Below, piece by piece: positions 27,018 through 35,823 of a stretch of 64,000 nucleotides of DNA. Position numbers and translations under genes: made by a program. The notes under the pieces were generated by a model. That model did no database searches and was not told the DNA's origin. It was given only the letters and a program-made list of their open reading frames with translations. How positions within the stretch are numbered: the stretch's first letter is position 1; every line of letters starts with the position of its first letter. This DNA comes from an uncultured Victivallis sp. (GTDB lineage Bacteria; Verrucomicrobiota; Lentisphaeria; Victivallales; Victivallaceae). The stretch is taken from positions 62,001 through 126,000 of the forward strand of contig NZ_CALXSK010000002.1 of NCBI RefSeq assembly GCF_944391105.1, given 5' to 3'.

Positions 27018-28964
27018 TTATTTTTCAGAAATTTTCGCCTGCGGCGGACGAGCAGGATGACAATTCTCCCGGAGGCGCGGGGCGTTTTGTTCCAGTCCCG
27101 TGACCGGATAAAGCAGCCGGTAGAGGGTCTGGCTGCCGAGCTCCTGAAACGGGCCGGGCTGGACGGTTTTTCCGTAAGGCGCTCCGGTGAAATCCCGTTC
27201 TACTCCCGGAACGGGTTTGAACCCGAAACGCTTTCCGGAGAGGTTCCGGATGTAGATCGACGGTTCAAACGGTTTGATCCGGATGTAAAATTCGCGCTGC
27301 GGCAGAAACGCCGATTCCGTCTCCCGGCCGGAGATTTTCGACCACACAGCCGGAGCGAATCCCCGGATGAGTTCCGCATGGCGCATCTCCTCGTTCGTCA
27401 ACTTCGGCTTCACTGCGGGGAGGAGCTGTTCCCATGGTGTTCCGCCGCTGTATCGGAAGTTGACGTCGCCGACGAAGAGATTGCCGTCCGAGACGCAGTT
27501 GCCGGAACGTTCCCCCGGGAACGGCAGGCTCACGCCGCCGCCGTTGTTCGCAAAGATGTTGTTGACCACAAGTTCGTCGGAGGTCTCGACGATCTTTCCG
27601 TGATACTTCCGGTCGGTGACGTTCTGCATGTAGACCCCTTCTGCCTTGTTGTCGACGATAAGGTTATGGCAGATTTTAAGCCCGGACGCGTCATGCGCAT
27701 AGATTCCCCGGCCGGGATAGGGGCTGAAGAACGGTGTCGTGTTCGCGACGATGTTGTTGTCGATGAGGACGCTTCCCGCGCCGAGCTCGATGAAGATTCC
27801 CGTTCCGATGTTTCCGAACACGAAATTCCGCGTGATGCGCGCCTGGTTGTATCCGTTGTCGAACCAGATTCCGTGTGCGCCGTTGAACCGGACCAGATTG
27901 CCTTCCACCAGCGCTTCGTCGGCCTCGTGCAGTTTGATTCCGGCCCACTCCTCCCAGTTGCACTCGCTCGTGGTGAGCGATAGGAAGTTGTTGTTTTCGA
28001 TGGTGTTACCGATGATCTTCACTCCGCGGCAGCTCCATCCGGCGATGCCGCAGAGGCCGTTCTCGACGATGAGGTTTCCGGTGACGAGGTGACGTCCGCC
28101 TTTGCGCAGGAGCTTCTGATCTTCCGGGGTGGTTTTCGGCAGCAGATCGGTGCGCCAGTATTCGCTGCCGACATCGAGTCCCACCGTCTTGGCATGGCGG
28201 ATCACATTGTTGCAGATCACCCAGTCATGTCCGCTGCGGGTCGAAACCATCCCGAGCTGCGGAAAGGGCGCCTGATTTGCGCAGTGCTCGAAGATGAAAC
28301 CCTCGATCTCGATGTAGCCGAGCCCGCGTCGCGCCGGAGCGAACACCCGGTCGCGTACGGAAATTTCGAACTGCGAACAGGCGGAATCATAATCGAGCGG
28401 CAGATGCAGCAGGATATTCTTTCCGTCGGGGGAGAGAATCCAGCTTCCCGGCACCCGGTCCACCTCCTCGACGGTCTGCGACTGGCGCAGTTCCCGGCCG
28501 TCGCAGAAAATCTGTCCGAGCGAGTAGGGCAGCAGCGGCCCGTCGGCGGGACGGGCGGGTTCGTTTTTATCGGAGCTTCCCGCATTCAGCTTGCGTTTGA
28601 ACGGGTTCGGATAATCGCCGAAAAACGCGTCTTCCGGGGTCGGAGTGGTGAAGAGTTCCGGCCGCTCCGGAAGCGGAGTGAGTTCCGGTTCCCAGATTTC
28701 GCTGCCGCGGACGAACACCGTACCCGGCTGTTCGGCGCGATATACGATCGGTCTGCCCTTTTCACCGCCGCGTTCCGGCGCGATGTGTTCACGATAGATG
28801 CCGGGAGCGACGAGGATCAGATCCCCTGGCTGTGCCCGGGCTGCGGCCTCGCCGATGGTTCGGAACACGGTTTCCCCGTCGCCGGCAGCATCCACGTGCA
28901 GCGTCGCTGCGAACGATCCGGCCGAAATCAGTCCGGCCGCAAACAAAAGAAGAGTTTTTTTCAT
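27018..28964 (-). CDS. Secreted right-handed parallel beta-helix protein
   Basis: 648 residues with a signal peptide (KTLLLFAAGLISAGSFAA). The N-terminus LHVDAAGDGETVFRTIGEAAARAQPGDLILVAPGIYREHI is the start motif of pectate-lyase-like helices. Repeated coils such as GNLIVENGLCGIAG, GNTIENNNFLSL and GNLVRFNGAHGIWFDNG follow. Family members include polysaccharide lyases, epimerases and glycosidases (for example GH120 or PL-type). No catalytic residues can be assigned. I chose the ATG at 28964 (GGTGG upstream). It follows a phosphatase gene by 48 bp and precedes the lacI promoter. Confidence 0.82.
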   Translation of the reverse strand: MKKTLLLFAAGLISAGSFAATLHVDAAGDGETVFRTIGEAAARAQPGDLILVAPGIYREHIAPERGGEKGRPIVYRAEQPGTVFVRGSEIWEPELTPLPERPELFTTPTPEDAFFGDYPNPFKRKLNAGSSDKNEPARPADGPLLPYSLGQIFCDGRELRQSQTVEEVDRVPGSWILSPDGKNILLHLPLDYDSACSQFEISVRDRVFAPARRGLGYIEIEGFIFEHCANQAPFPQLGMVSTRSGHDWVICNNVIRHAKTVGLDVGSEYWRTDLLPKTTPEDQKLLRKGGRHLVTGNLIVENGLCGIAGWSCRGVKIIGNTIENNNFLSLTTSECNWEEWAGIKLHEADEALVEGNLVRFNGAHGIWFDNGYNQARITRNFVFGNIGTGIFIELGAGSVLIDNNIVANTTPFFSPYPGRGIYAHDASGLKICHNLIVDNKAEGVYMQNVTDRKYHGKIVETSDELVVNNIFANNGGGVSLPFPGERSGNCVSDGNLFVGDVNFRYSGGTPWEQLLPAVKPKLTNEEMRHAELIRGFAPAVWSKISGRETESAFLPQREFYIRIKPFEPSIYIRNLSGKRFGFKPVPGVERDFTGAPYGKTVQPGPFQELGSQTLYRLLYPVTGLEQNAPRLRENCHPARPPQAKISEK

Positions 28965-29012
28965 TGATTTCCACCGCAATTTTCGATTGTCGGCAAAACC
29001 GGTTCCCGGCAG

Positions 29013-29789
29013 TTATCCGGCTTCCGTGTAAAGTTCCTGCATGCGCGGCGCATCGACTCCAAGATTGTTTCGGAGATACTGTTTCACTCCTCCGAACTCC
29101 CCGTCGATGACTTCAAACGCGGCGTCGAGGTACTCCGGTCGAACCGTGTAGATCGAAGCGAACCGCTTATCCGCCTCGATCGCACTGCGGTACTTCTCCC
29201 GGATGAGCCGGGCTGAAAGCAGATAATCCCGCAGAACCGTTTCCCGGGACGCGCCGAGCGACAGCAGAAACAGCGCCGCCGCGAATCCGGTGCGGTCCTT
29301 CCCCGCCGAACAGTGGAACAGCAGCGGCGCATTTTCCGGATTCGACAGCAACCGGAAAAACTCCCAGTACATCTCCTGCGCATCCCGTGCAAGTGCGCGG
29401 TAGAGTTCGCACATCATCTCCGGTGCGTTTTCACAGGTCAGCCTCGCAAGTTCCAGTACATTTCCGGGTTCAATCGGCAGCCGGACGGTTCGTCGGACCG
29501 TCCCCGGGAGCCGGTTCGGGGCGAGGCACACCTCTTCGTTTCCCCGGAAGTCCACGATTGTCCGGATGCCGCGTTCTTCCAGTGCGGATTTCCCGCGGCT
29601 GGTCAGTCCGCTCAGGTCGTCGGAGCGAAACACCTTTCCGAGCCTGACCCGCCGCCCCGGAACCGTTTCCACTCCGCCGATGTCGCGCAGGTTGAACATT
29701 CCGTCCACTGCGATCGGAGTTGTGAAGCGTTCCGCTGTCTGGAGGGGAACTCCTCCGGCCGGAAGGTCGGCCGCTGCCGTATTCATCAT
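29013..29789 (-). CDS. Tyrosine-protein phosphatase (LptA/Y_phosphatase3 type)
   Basis: A 258-residue cytoplasmic phosphatase. The family signature NLRDIGGVETVPGRRVRLGKVFRSDDLSGL region near residue 33 and the catalytic P-loop HCSAGKDRTG (Cys and Arg of C-x5-R) are intact. Such enzymes dephosphorylate phosphotyrosine, phosphoinositides or similar substrates; the target is unknown. It seems to be first in a two-gene unit with the beta-helix protein. The tandem ATG start is preceded by GGGAAGAG. Confidence 0.88.
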   Translation of the reverse strand: MMNTAAADLPAGGVPLQTAERFTTPIAVDGMFNLRDIGGVETVPGRRVRLGKVFRSDDLSGLTSRGKSALEERGIRTIVDFRGNEEVCLAPNRLPGTVRRTVRLPIEPGNVLELARLTCENAPEMMCELYRALARDAQEMYWEFFRLLSNPENAPLLFHCSAGKDRTGFAAALFLLSLGASRETVLRDYLLSARLIREKYRSAIEADKRFASIYTVRPEYLDAAFEVIDGEFGGVKQYLRNNLGVDAPRMQELYTEAG

Positions 29790-30238
29790 CTGCTCTTCCC
29801 GGGATTTTCTTCTGACAACCTAACATCGAAAACCGGATTTGTCAACCGGCAGCAGGGTTTTTTCCGGGATGTTTTCCTGCCGTTTCATCCGGGTCATCGA
29901 TAGAGACAGGGTAATAAAAGTATCTGTTTTTTAGAGTGATATCTTTTTTTTCCCTATCTTTTTCCTGTTTTTATGTGTAAATATGGAATTTTATCATTTT
30001 TTTGCAGATACAACTTGACAAAGAGAGAAAATGGTTTTCTATTGATATCAGAAGCTACAAACCTGGGATGGAAAAGAATTTCAAGGAGGAGTGATTCTTT
30101 TTGATCCGCGCCCGGGAGCCTGCGTTTCTGCCCCGCCCCCGTGGCAACGGAATGCCGAGAAACAATCCGACCGGCCAATGAAACCGTCGCGGTTCGACGC
30201 GTTCTCTGCCGGAATTTCAAGGACGAGGAGGTGGGGAA
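29790..30238. other. Long intergenic region upstream of the secretin pair
   Basis: No convincing gene. An AT-rich block (29930-30010) is followed by a possible promoter, TTGACA (30015-30020), 17-bp spacer, TCTATT (30038-30043). AAGGAGGAGTG at about 30082 could serve a short leader peptide beginning TTG near 30100 (26 codons, ending TGA before an ATG at 30180). That ATG frame runs into the secretin gene out of frame and is probably not real. Confidence 0.4.
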
Positions 30239-31672
30239 ATGAGGTGTTCTCCCGGATCGGCGCTGATGGTTTTGATCTCTTCGGCGCTGTTGGTCGGCCG
30301 TGTTGCCGCCGCTCCCGGAGAGGAGGGGAGCGAAGCCGGATCAGGCGTCCAGCTTCTGCGGTTCGTGCAGGACGACGCGCAGGACTACATGGTCTCAAAG
30401 ATCTACGTGCTGAAATACGCCCAGTCGAACGATCTGATGCCGTTCATTGCCGGCATGATCAAACGCTACAACATGAATTCCAGCGTGAGTTGCATCGAAT
30501 ACGGTTCACAGAACGAGCAGATTCTGACGGTAACCTGTCCCGTCGGCATGATGCCTTACGTCGATGAATTTGTGAAGATGGCTGACCGCAACGTTTTGAT
30601 CGACGGCAAGGTTCCGGGAGACATCATCCGGGGAACGGGAATCACCCGTGCAGTCTATCGCCCCAGGTATCGTTCCGGACAGGATCTGGTGAACGTCATT
30701 GTGAATGCGGTCATCAACGAGGGACCCTATGGTTCCGTCTACGGCTGGGATCGGAATTCGAACCAGATCTACTGGAAGGACAATGCGACGAACTCCGAAT
30801 TCATCTACCAGTTTCTCGCGTTTCTCGACCGTCCGGCGCCGCAGATCACGTTGACGTTCCAGCTTTACGAGGTGCGCGAAAGCACGCTGCGCGACCTCGG
30901 CATGGAGTATCTCGCATGGAAAAACGGGCCGGGGCTGAATCTCTTTCAGGCGGGATTTGACGTGTTCAGCCTCTCCTCGGGGGGGAGTGCCGCGCTGCAG
31001 GCGGCCTCCGGTCCTCTCGGCGGATTTTTTTTCGCACCTCAGTTTGATGCGAGCTTCATCCGCGTTCTTGAACAGAGCGGCAAGGCGACGTTGCGGAACA
31101 GCGCGACCCTCACCGTCGCGAATTCCGACGAGAAAAGTTATGAAATCTTCTTCAATCCGCAGCTTCAGAACATCGTCAAGAGCAACAACGATCAGAGCAG
31201 CGTGACGCAGAGTGCCGTTCTTCAGGCGGGGCTCAATCAGGTCTATTTGAAGATCGTGACGCCGATCGCCTGTCTGCACAGCGGTTCCGAGGTTGATTTT
31301 GAGATTCCGAACTACGTTCCGGGGGCTTACGACGGAGTGCCCGGTACGCTCGTCTTCGGATACGACGTGCAGGCCGCCAACGTCGTGGAGCGCAACAACT
31401 ACGGCGCGGAACTCGTCGAGACGACCCAGCTGCAGGGGAACGTCTCGATCGATCTCGGCGTGGAGAAACTGCTCGCCTCCTGGGAAAAGGAGGAAGAGGT
31501 CGAGCAGACCATCGGCGTGCCGTTTCTCTCCGACGTGCCGATTCTGAAATATCTTTTCAGCACGACGACCACAAGCGAGGAAAAGACCCATGTCTGCCTT
31601 ACCGTTACCGCCGGAATCCTGAACACGAGCCCGCAGCGCGAAAAGAGCGGCGTGCTCCAAAAATTGAAATAA
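30239..31672 (+). CDS. Secretin-like protein (type II/III secretion family), first of pair
   Basis: 477-residue exported protein with a signal peptide (ALMVLISSALLVGRVAAA). N-terminal N-domain-like parts read SKIYVLKYAQSNDLMPFI and RNSNQIYWKDNATNSEFIYQFLAFLDRP. The C-terminus has the secretin beta-barrel motif VPFLSDVPILKYLFSTTTTSEEK. Outer-membrane secretins form export gates for pili or type II secretion; this one is short and lacks a long N0 domain. GAGGAGGTGGGG precedes the ATG. The next gene, 10 bp on, is a second secretin-like protein; no ATPase or inner-membrane partner is near. Confidence 0.8.
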   Translation: MRCSPGSALMVLISSALLVGRVAAAPGEEGSEAGSGVQLLRFVQDDAQDYMVSKIYVLKYAQSNDLMPFIAGMIKRYNMNSSVSCIEYGSQNEQILTVTCPVGMMPYVDEFVKMADRNVLIDGKVPGDIIRGTGITRAVYRPRYRSGQDLVNVIVNAVINEGPYGSVYGWDRNSNQIYWKDNATNSEFIYQFLAFLDRPAPQITLTFQLYEVRESTLRDLGMEYLAWKNGPGLNLFQAGFDVFSLSSGGSAALQAASGPLGGFFFAPQFDASFIRVLEQSGKATLRNSATLTVANSDEKSYEIFFNPQLQNIVKSNNDQSSVTQSAVLQAGLNQVYLKIVTPIACLHSGSEVDFEIPNYVPGAYDGVPGTLVFGYDVQAANVVERNNYGAELVETTQLQGNVSIDLGVEKLLASWEKEEEVEQTIGVPFLSDVPILKYLFSTTTTSEEKTHVCLTVTAGILNTSPQREKSGVLQKLK

Positions 31673-31682
31673 GGAGGGGAAG

Positions 31683-33359
31683 ATGAAACGAATCACATGG
31701 ATTCTTCCGACGCTCCTTGCCGTGTGCGGCGCATATGCTTCCGGCGAGACTCCCGCTCCGCCGCGCGATTCGAACTTCGGCAACACAGCCGGTTACGACA
31801 GCACGCGGGTCGAGGTGCATCTCCAGGTTCCGGTTCGGGAAGAGGCGAAGGCGGTCCACTTCGTCCGGGACAACAACGATCCGCGGGTTGTGACCAGAAC
31901 CTATCTGATCCGCCACGTCGATCCCTATGAGATTCGCGACTATCTGCGCCAGATGGTGCAGTCCAAGCGGGTCGGCAACACGGCGCTTCAGCAGATTTAT
32001 CCGGGCAACACGACGGCACTGCCCTATGCCGCAACGACCAGTTCCGCAGAGCTCACGACTCCTGCGAACGCTCAGCCCGGCTACGATCCTGCGCTTCAGC
32101 TCGGCAGCAACACCGCCGTGGAGTGTCTGAAATATGTGGACGGCACCGGGCTGTTGATCGTGAGCGCCGAGGAGTACCGTTTCCGGGACCACGAGAACGG
32201 CATGGGATTCGATTCACTCATCGAGTTTCTCGACAAGCCGCAGATGGGAGCGAACTATGGGACTCAGACCTTCTTCTACATTCCGAAATTCGTTCCGGCC
32301 CGGAACCTCATGCCGATGATCGAAAACGTCGGCATGAATGTTACTGATGTGACGGAACTCTGGCAGGGGCAGGATCTGGTCGCTTACGATCCGGCGCTGA
32401 ACTGGCTGGTCTTCGATGTGACGAACTATTCGCAGCCGAACATCGAGAAGATGCTGCGCGAGTACGACGTTCCGATTCCGCAGGTGCGACTCCGGATCCG
32501 GGTCTATGAGCTTTACAGTGAAAACGATGACCGGATCGGCATTGATTTTCAGGCGTGGAAGAACAATCAGGGGGCTGATTTCTTCAGCGCGGGCGGCCGT
32601 TACCGCGACAACTGGTCGGCAGTTTACGGCGGGGCGATGGGCAGGACCGGCTCCGAGCGGACGAGCTTCTACAACTTCAATCCGAAGTGGAACTCCCGCT
32701 ATCTCGATTTTCTGGTAAGCAAGGGTCGCGCGAAGATCGCCCACACCGGAGAATTGTGCATCCGGAACAACACCCCTGCGCTGCTTGAGCGCAAGACGCA
32801 GATCTTTTACGTCAGGAGTTCGACGCCGGCGGGGAATGCGCAGAGCTCTCCCGATATGGGAGTCGGTCCGTACGAACTGCTGTCCGCTCTGGTCGGCAGG
32901 AGTTTCACCGCATCTTCGGAGGAGGAGGTCCCGGTCGGAAAAGGGAACCGCCAGGAGGTGGAGGCGTTCACGGGATTCGGTTTCACGATGAACATCGAGA
33001 ACGCCTCGGTGAATCTGGCTGAGACGCGGTTTACGGTCTCGCTCACCAATTCGAGCCTGATCGGATTCGAGTCGAACGGGACACCGCGCATCTCGGAGAA
33101 CAGCGTGGCGGGCCAGGAGATCAGCCTGCCCTACGGGAAGGATTCCTTTGTGATCGGCGGGCTGCGGAAGCAGGAGGAGGTCACCTCTTCGTCGGGGATT
33201 CCGCTCTTGAAGTCGATTCCGTGGATCGGTTATTTGTTCTCAACCGAATCGAAGTCGATCAAGAGTTCGGAGCTCATCGTGGTCGGAGAGTGCGAGTGGG
33301 ACGCGCAGCCGGACAGGCCGGAACAGCCCGCCATGAGCAGATCGTACCGGGTTCCGTAA
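31683..33359 (+). CDS. Secretin-like protein, second of pair
   Basis: 558-residue exported protein with a signal peptide (ITWILPTLLAVCGAYASG). Repeated N-domain-like units are visible (RTYLIRHVDPYEIRDYLRQM; TFFYIPKFVPARNLMPMIENVGM followed by NWLVFDVTNYSQPNIEKML). The C-terminus has ISLPYGKDSFVIGGLRKQEE and GIPLLKSIPWIGYLFSTES, the secretin core and lip. AAGGAGGGGAAG precedes the ATG. It shares EYLAWKN/DFQAWKN-like segments and layout with its neighbour, suggesting an old duplication and possibly a mixed channel. Confidence 0.8.
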   Translation: MKRITWILPTLLAVCGAYASGETPAPPRDSNFGNTAGYDSTRVEVHLQVPVREEAKAVHFVRDNNDPRVVTRTYLIRHVDPYEIRDYLRQMVQSKRVGNTALQQIYPGNTTALPYAATTSSAELTTPANAQPGYDPALQLGSNTAVECLKYVDGTGLLIVSAEEYRFRDHENGMGFDSLIEFLDKPQMGANYGTQTFFYIPKFVPARNLMPMIENVGMNVTDVTELWQGQDLVAYDPALNWLVFDVTNYSQPNIEKMLREYDVPIPQVRLRIRVYELYSENDDRIGIDFQAWKNNQGADFFSAGGRYRDNWSAVYGGAMGRTGSERTSFYNFNPKWNSRYLDFLVSKGRAKIAHTGELCIRNNTPALLERKTQIFYVRSSTPAGNAQSSPDMGVGPYELLSALVGRSFTASSEEEVPVGKGNRQEVEAFTGFGFTMNIENASVNLAETRFTVSLTNSSLIGFESNGTPRISENSVAGQEISLPYGKDSFVIGGLRKQEEVTSSSGIPLLKSIPWIGYLFSTESKSIKSSELIVVGECEWDAQPDRPEQPAMSRSYRVP

Positions 33360-33418
33360 ACATATCAACCAGCAACGTCCTCAGGGAGTGAGGCGGACAA
33401 CAGTGAAAGGGGAGAAAA

Positions 33419-34969
33419 ATGCCGGAATCGAACGACAACAGAAAACTCGGCGTCATATCGCTTGCCGCCCTCGTCGTCTCCGCCATGATCGGCGGCGGGA
33501 TCTTCAGCCTGCCGCAGAATATGGCGCAGAGCGCCGCTCTTGGCGCGGTCGTGATTGCGTGGGTCGTTACCGGGATCGGGATGTTTTTCATCGCCAATAC
33601 GTTCCGTGTCCTGTCCGCTGCGCGTCCGGATGCTTCGACCGGGATATACGCCTATGCCCGGCTCGGCTTCGGGCGGTTTGCCGGATTTCAGATGGCGTGG
33701 GCCTACTGGCTCTGCAACATCTTCGGCAATGTCGGATTTGCGGTGCTGCTCATGGATGCGTTGAACTACTTTTTCCCGGGGGTGTTCACCGGCGGGAACA
33801 ATCTCTGGTCGATCGTCGGCGGATCGATCGTGATCTGGGGGATGAACTTCGCGGTGCTGGCCGGGATGAAGCAGGCGGCGTTCATCAATACGGTCGGGAC
33901 GGTGTGCAAACTTGTACCGATCGCGTTCTTTATTCTGATTATGCTGTTTGCGTTCCGGTGGATTTTCTTTTCGACCGATGTGCTTGGAAATCAGACGATT
34001 CCGGAGCATGGGATCAAGCCGCTCGGGTCGCTCTTCGACCAGGTGCGGTCGACGATGCCGGTGACGCTCTGGGCGTTTATCGGCATCGAGGGGGCGGTGG
34101 TGGTCTCCTCGCGGGCGAAGAGTCCGGCGGCGGTCGGTCGGGCGACTGTGCTCGGGTTTCTGGTCTGTCTGGCGATCTATGTCCTGCTCTCGGTTCTGCC
34201 GTTCGGGCGGATGTATCAGCCGCAACTCGCGGATCTCGCGAATCCATCGACCGCGCCGCTGCTGCAGGATGTGGTGCATGGATCGTGGGGCGGGATTCTG
34301 ATGAATCTCGGCGTGATCGTCGCGTTGCTCACGAGCTGGCTCGCGTTCACGATCATGATCGCGCAGATTCCGTATGCGGCCGCGCTGGACGGGACGTTCC
34401 CGCGCATGTTCCGGAAAGTCAACTCCAAAGGGATGCCGAGTGTTTCACTCTTCGTCACGAGCGCGGTCATGCAGCTTGCGATGATTTTCGTCTACTTTGC
34501 GAATAATGCCTGGAATACGATGTTGACGATCACTTCGGTCATGATTCTGCCGCCCTATCTGGCGTGTACGCTCTATCTCTGGAAGATGTGTGTGACGAAA
34601 CAGTATCCCGCCGGGATGCAGGTCGGTTTGCGTTACGCGCTCGTTTGCGGTGCGGCCGGGTCGCTCTTCGCGCTCTGGATGATCTATTCGGCCGGATTGC
34701 GCTATCTCATGTTCGCGTTCGTCTTCCTGCTGATCGGGATTCCGGTCTTCGTCTGGGGGCGGAAGAACGCGCTTGCGGATGATGCGGCGGCGACTGATCG
34801 CCGCGTCTTTACCCGGAAAGAGATGATCGGAGCGATTGCCGTGGCCGTAATCGCAGTGATTTCGATCATTGTGATGATCGTTCAGACTCCGCTGGTCGAC
34901 AAGCGGTTCCACAAGTGGGCGCACTGGGCGGAGGACGAGGTTCAGACCATCGAACATGACGGAAAATAG
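33419..34969 (+). CDS. Basic amino acid/polyamine antiporter (APC family, ArcD-like)
   Basis: 516 residues with about 13-14 membrane segments. The N-terminus LGVISLAALVVSAMIGGGIFSLPQNMA is the hallmark of the APA subgroup (arginine/ornithine, lysine/cadaverine exchangers). The segment FIGIEGAVVVSSRAKSPAAVGRAT is also conserved there. It exchanges an amino acid for its metabolite across the inner membrane, but no arginine deiminase genes are in view, so the substrate is uncertain. A 59-bp gap separates it from the secretins; GGGGAG precedes the ATG and a hairpin follows. Confidence 0.88.
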   Translation: MPESNDNRKLGVISLAALVVSAMIGGGIFSLPQNMAQSAALGAVVIAWVVTGIGMFFIANTFRVLSAARPDASTGIYAYARLGFGRFAGFQMAWAYWLCNIFGNVGFAVLLMDALNYFFPGVFTGGNNLWSIVGGSIVIWGMNFAVLAGMKQAAFINTVGTVCKLVPIAFFILIMLFAFRWIFFSTDVLGNQTIPEHGIKPLGSLFDQVRSTMPVTLWAFIGIEGAVVVSSRAKSPAAVGRATVLGFLVCLAIYVLLSVLPFGRMYQPQLADLANPSTAPLLQDVVHGSWGGILMNLGVIVALLTSWLAFTIMIAQIPYAAALDGTFPRMFRKVNSKGMPSVSLFVTSAVMQLAMIFVYFANNAWNTMLTITSVMILPPYLACTLYLWKMCVTKQYPAGMQVGLRYALVCGAAGSLFALWMIYSAGLRYLMFAFVFLLIGIPVFVWGRKNALADDAAATDRRVFTRKEMIGAIAVAVIAVISIIVMIVQTPLVDKRFHKWAHWAEDEVQTIEHDGK

Positions 34970-34982
34970 CTGTTCCCCGGGA

Positions 34983-35017
34983 AATCAACCCCCCCGGTTC
35001 ATCCGGTGGTTTTGATT
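34983..35017 (+). terminator. Stem-loop after the antiporter gene
   Basis: AATCAACCCCCCCGG (34983-34997) can pair with 35003-35017 over 15 positions with three mismatches, followed by little T. It is probably a terminator with a weak tail. Confidence 0.5.
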
Positions 35018-35019
35018 CG

Positions 35020-35250
35020 AGGAGACGCCGATGGCCTGTAAAGAAGATCGAGTCGGGTCATCGCTGCCCTCAAGGCTGCGGGATTGATCCGGGTTCTCCG
35101 CTGTTGACGTTCAAAAGTCCGACGGCGGAGAAGGCATGAAACAACGCGGCATCCCCCGTGCTCATGATTCACGGGGACGAGCTGTGCAGACTTGCGTTGC
35201 GGGCGGGTGAGTCTCGGGCGTCCTGATGAGACCAGTCGGTTATGAAAAAA
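35020..35250 (+). other. Possible remnant of an IS200/IS605-type tnpB 3' end
   Basis: No intact gene. Conceptual translation gives broken pieces (IAALKAAGLIRVLR; then GGEGMKQRGIPRAHDSRGRAV in another frame) that remind me of the ragged C-terminal tail of TnpB proteins. A 7-bp perfect hairpin, CCCCGTG/CACGGGG, lies at about 35153-35175. I cannot confirm this without a search; it may simply be degenerate non-coding DNA. Confidence 0.25.
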
Positions 35251-35324
35251 CACTTGATTTATTGATAATCAATAAAAAAGTTGACATTTTATGATATATT
35301 CTTGAAGAGAGTCTGAAAACCGGG

Positions 35325-35716
35325 TTGCGTGAAGGCTTCATAAAAAAAGTCGAGTTGTCTCGTGTAAACGTGGACTGCACAGTTCAGGAAAAAGCAGTCC
35401 GTTATCCGACCGATGCCCGGCTTTATGACCGTATGCGCGAACGATTCGTTCAATCTGCCCGTAAAAACGGCATTCAATTACGGCAGACTTATGAACAGAT
35501 CGGAAAAATTTGCGCCGTCAGAGCGTTTCTGCAAAAGCGAATCAGTTTAAGCGAGCAAGAAAATCGACAAGGCAGTTGAAAACGATTCTCGGTCGGGCCA
35601 TTCGTGACATCAAGCGCAAAACAGTCACTCCCGATGCTGAATTCAAAAACTGCTTGAACTTGGGGAACGGCTTTACAATCAGAAAAAGAGCAATAAAAAC
35701 AAACTTTATTCCAGAA
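35325..35716 (+). pseudogene. Decayed IS5-family transposase fragment
   Basis: Three reading frames in succession carry pieces of an IS5-type DDE transposase. First: SRVNVDCTVQEKAVRYPTDARLYDRMRERFVQ with KNGIQLRQTYEQIGK. After a frameshift near 35510: QFKRARKSTRQLKTILGRAIRDIKRK. After a second shift near 35655: LELGERLYNQKKSNKNKLYS. The N-terminal part and the second half of the catalytic domain are missing. The sequence is AT-richer than its surroundings. It is a dead insertion-sequence relic and marks this stretch as acquired DNA. Confidence 0.8.
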
Positions 35717-35797
35717 ATAAAAGGGATATGGTGTCTGAAAGAAATTGCTCATCACTGCGTTAACACACGTCATAAAAAATGTAAATGGACATGTTAT

Positions 35798-35815
35798 CAA
35801 CACTAAGGAGCAGAG
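35798..35815 (+). repeat. 18-bp direct repeat, left copy
   Basis: CAACACTAAGGAGCAGAG matches 36796-36813 at 17 of 18 positions. It contains AAGGAG, so it can also act as a ribosome site for the ORF that follows. An ATG at 35815 opens a four-codon frame (stop at 35824-35826) overlapping the real start. Confidence 0.85.
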
Positions 35816-35823
35816 ATGAGAGG

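Noticed and set aside
30091..30567. A 158-codon frame starting before the first secretin
   Set aside because: It overlaps the secretin gene out of frame and becomes Arg/His-rich there; a secretin start with a strong ribosome site lies within it.
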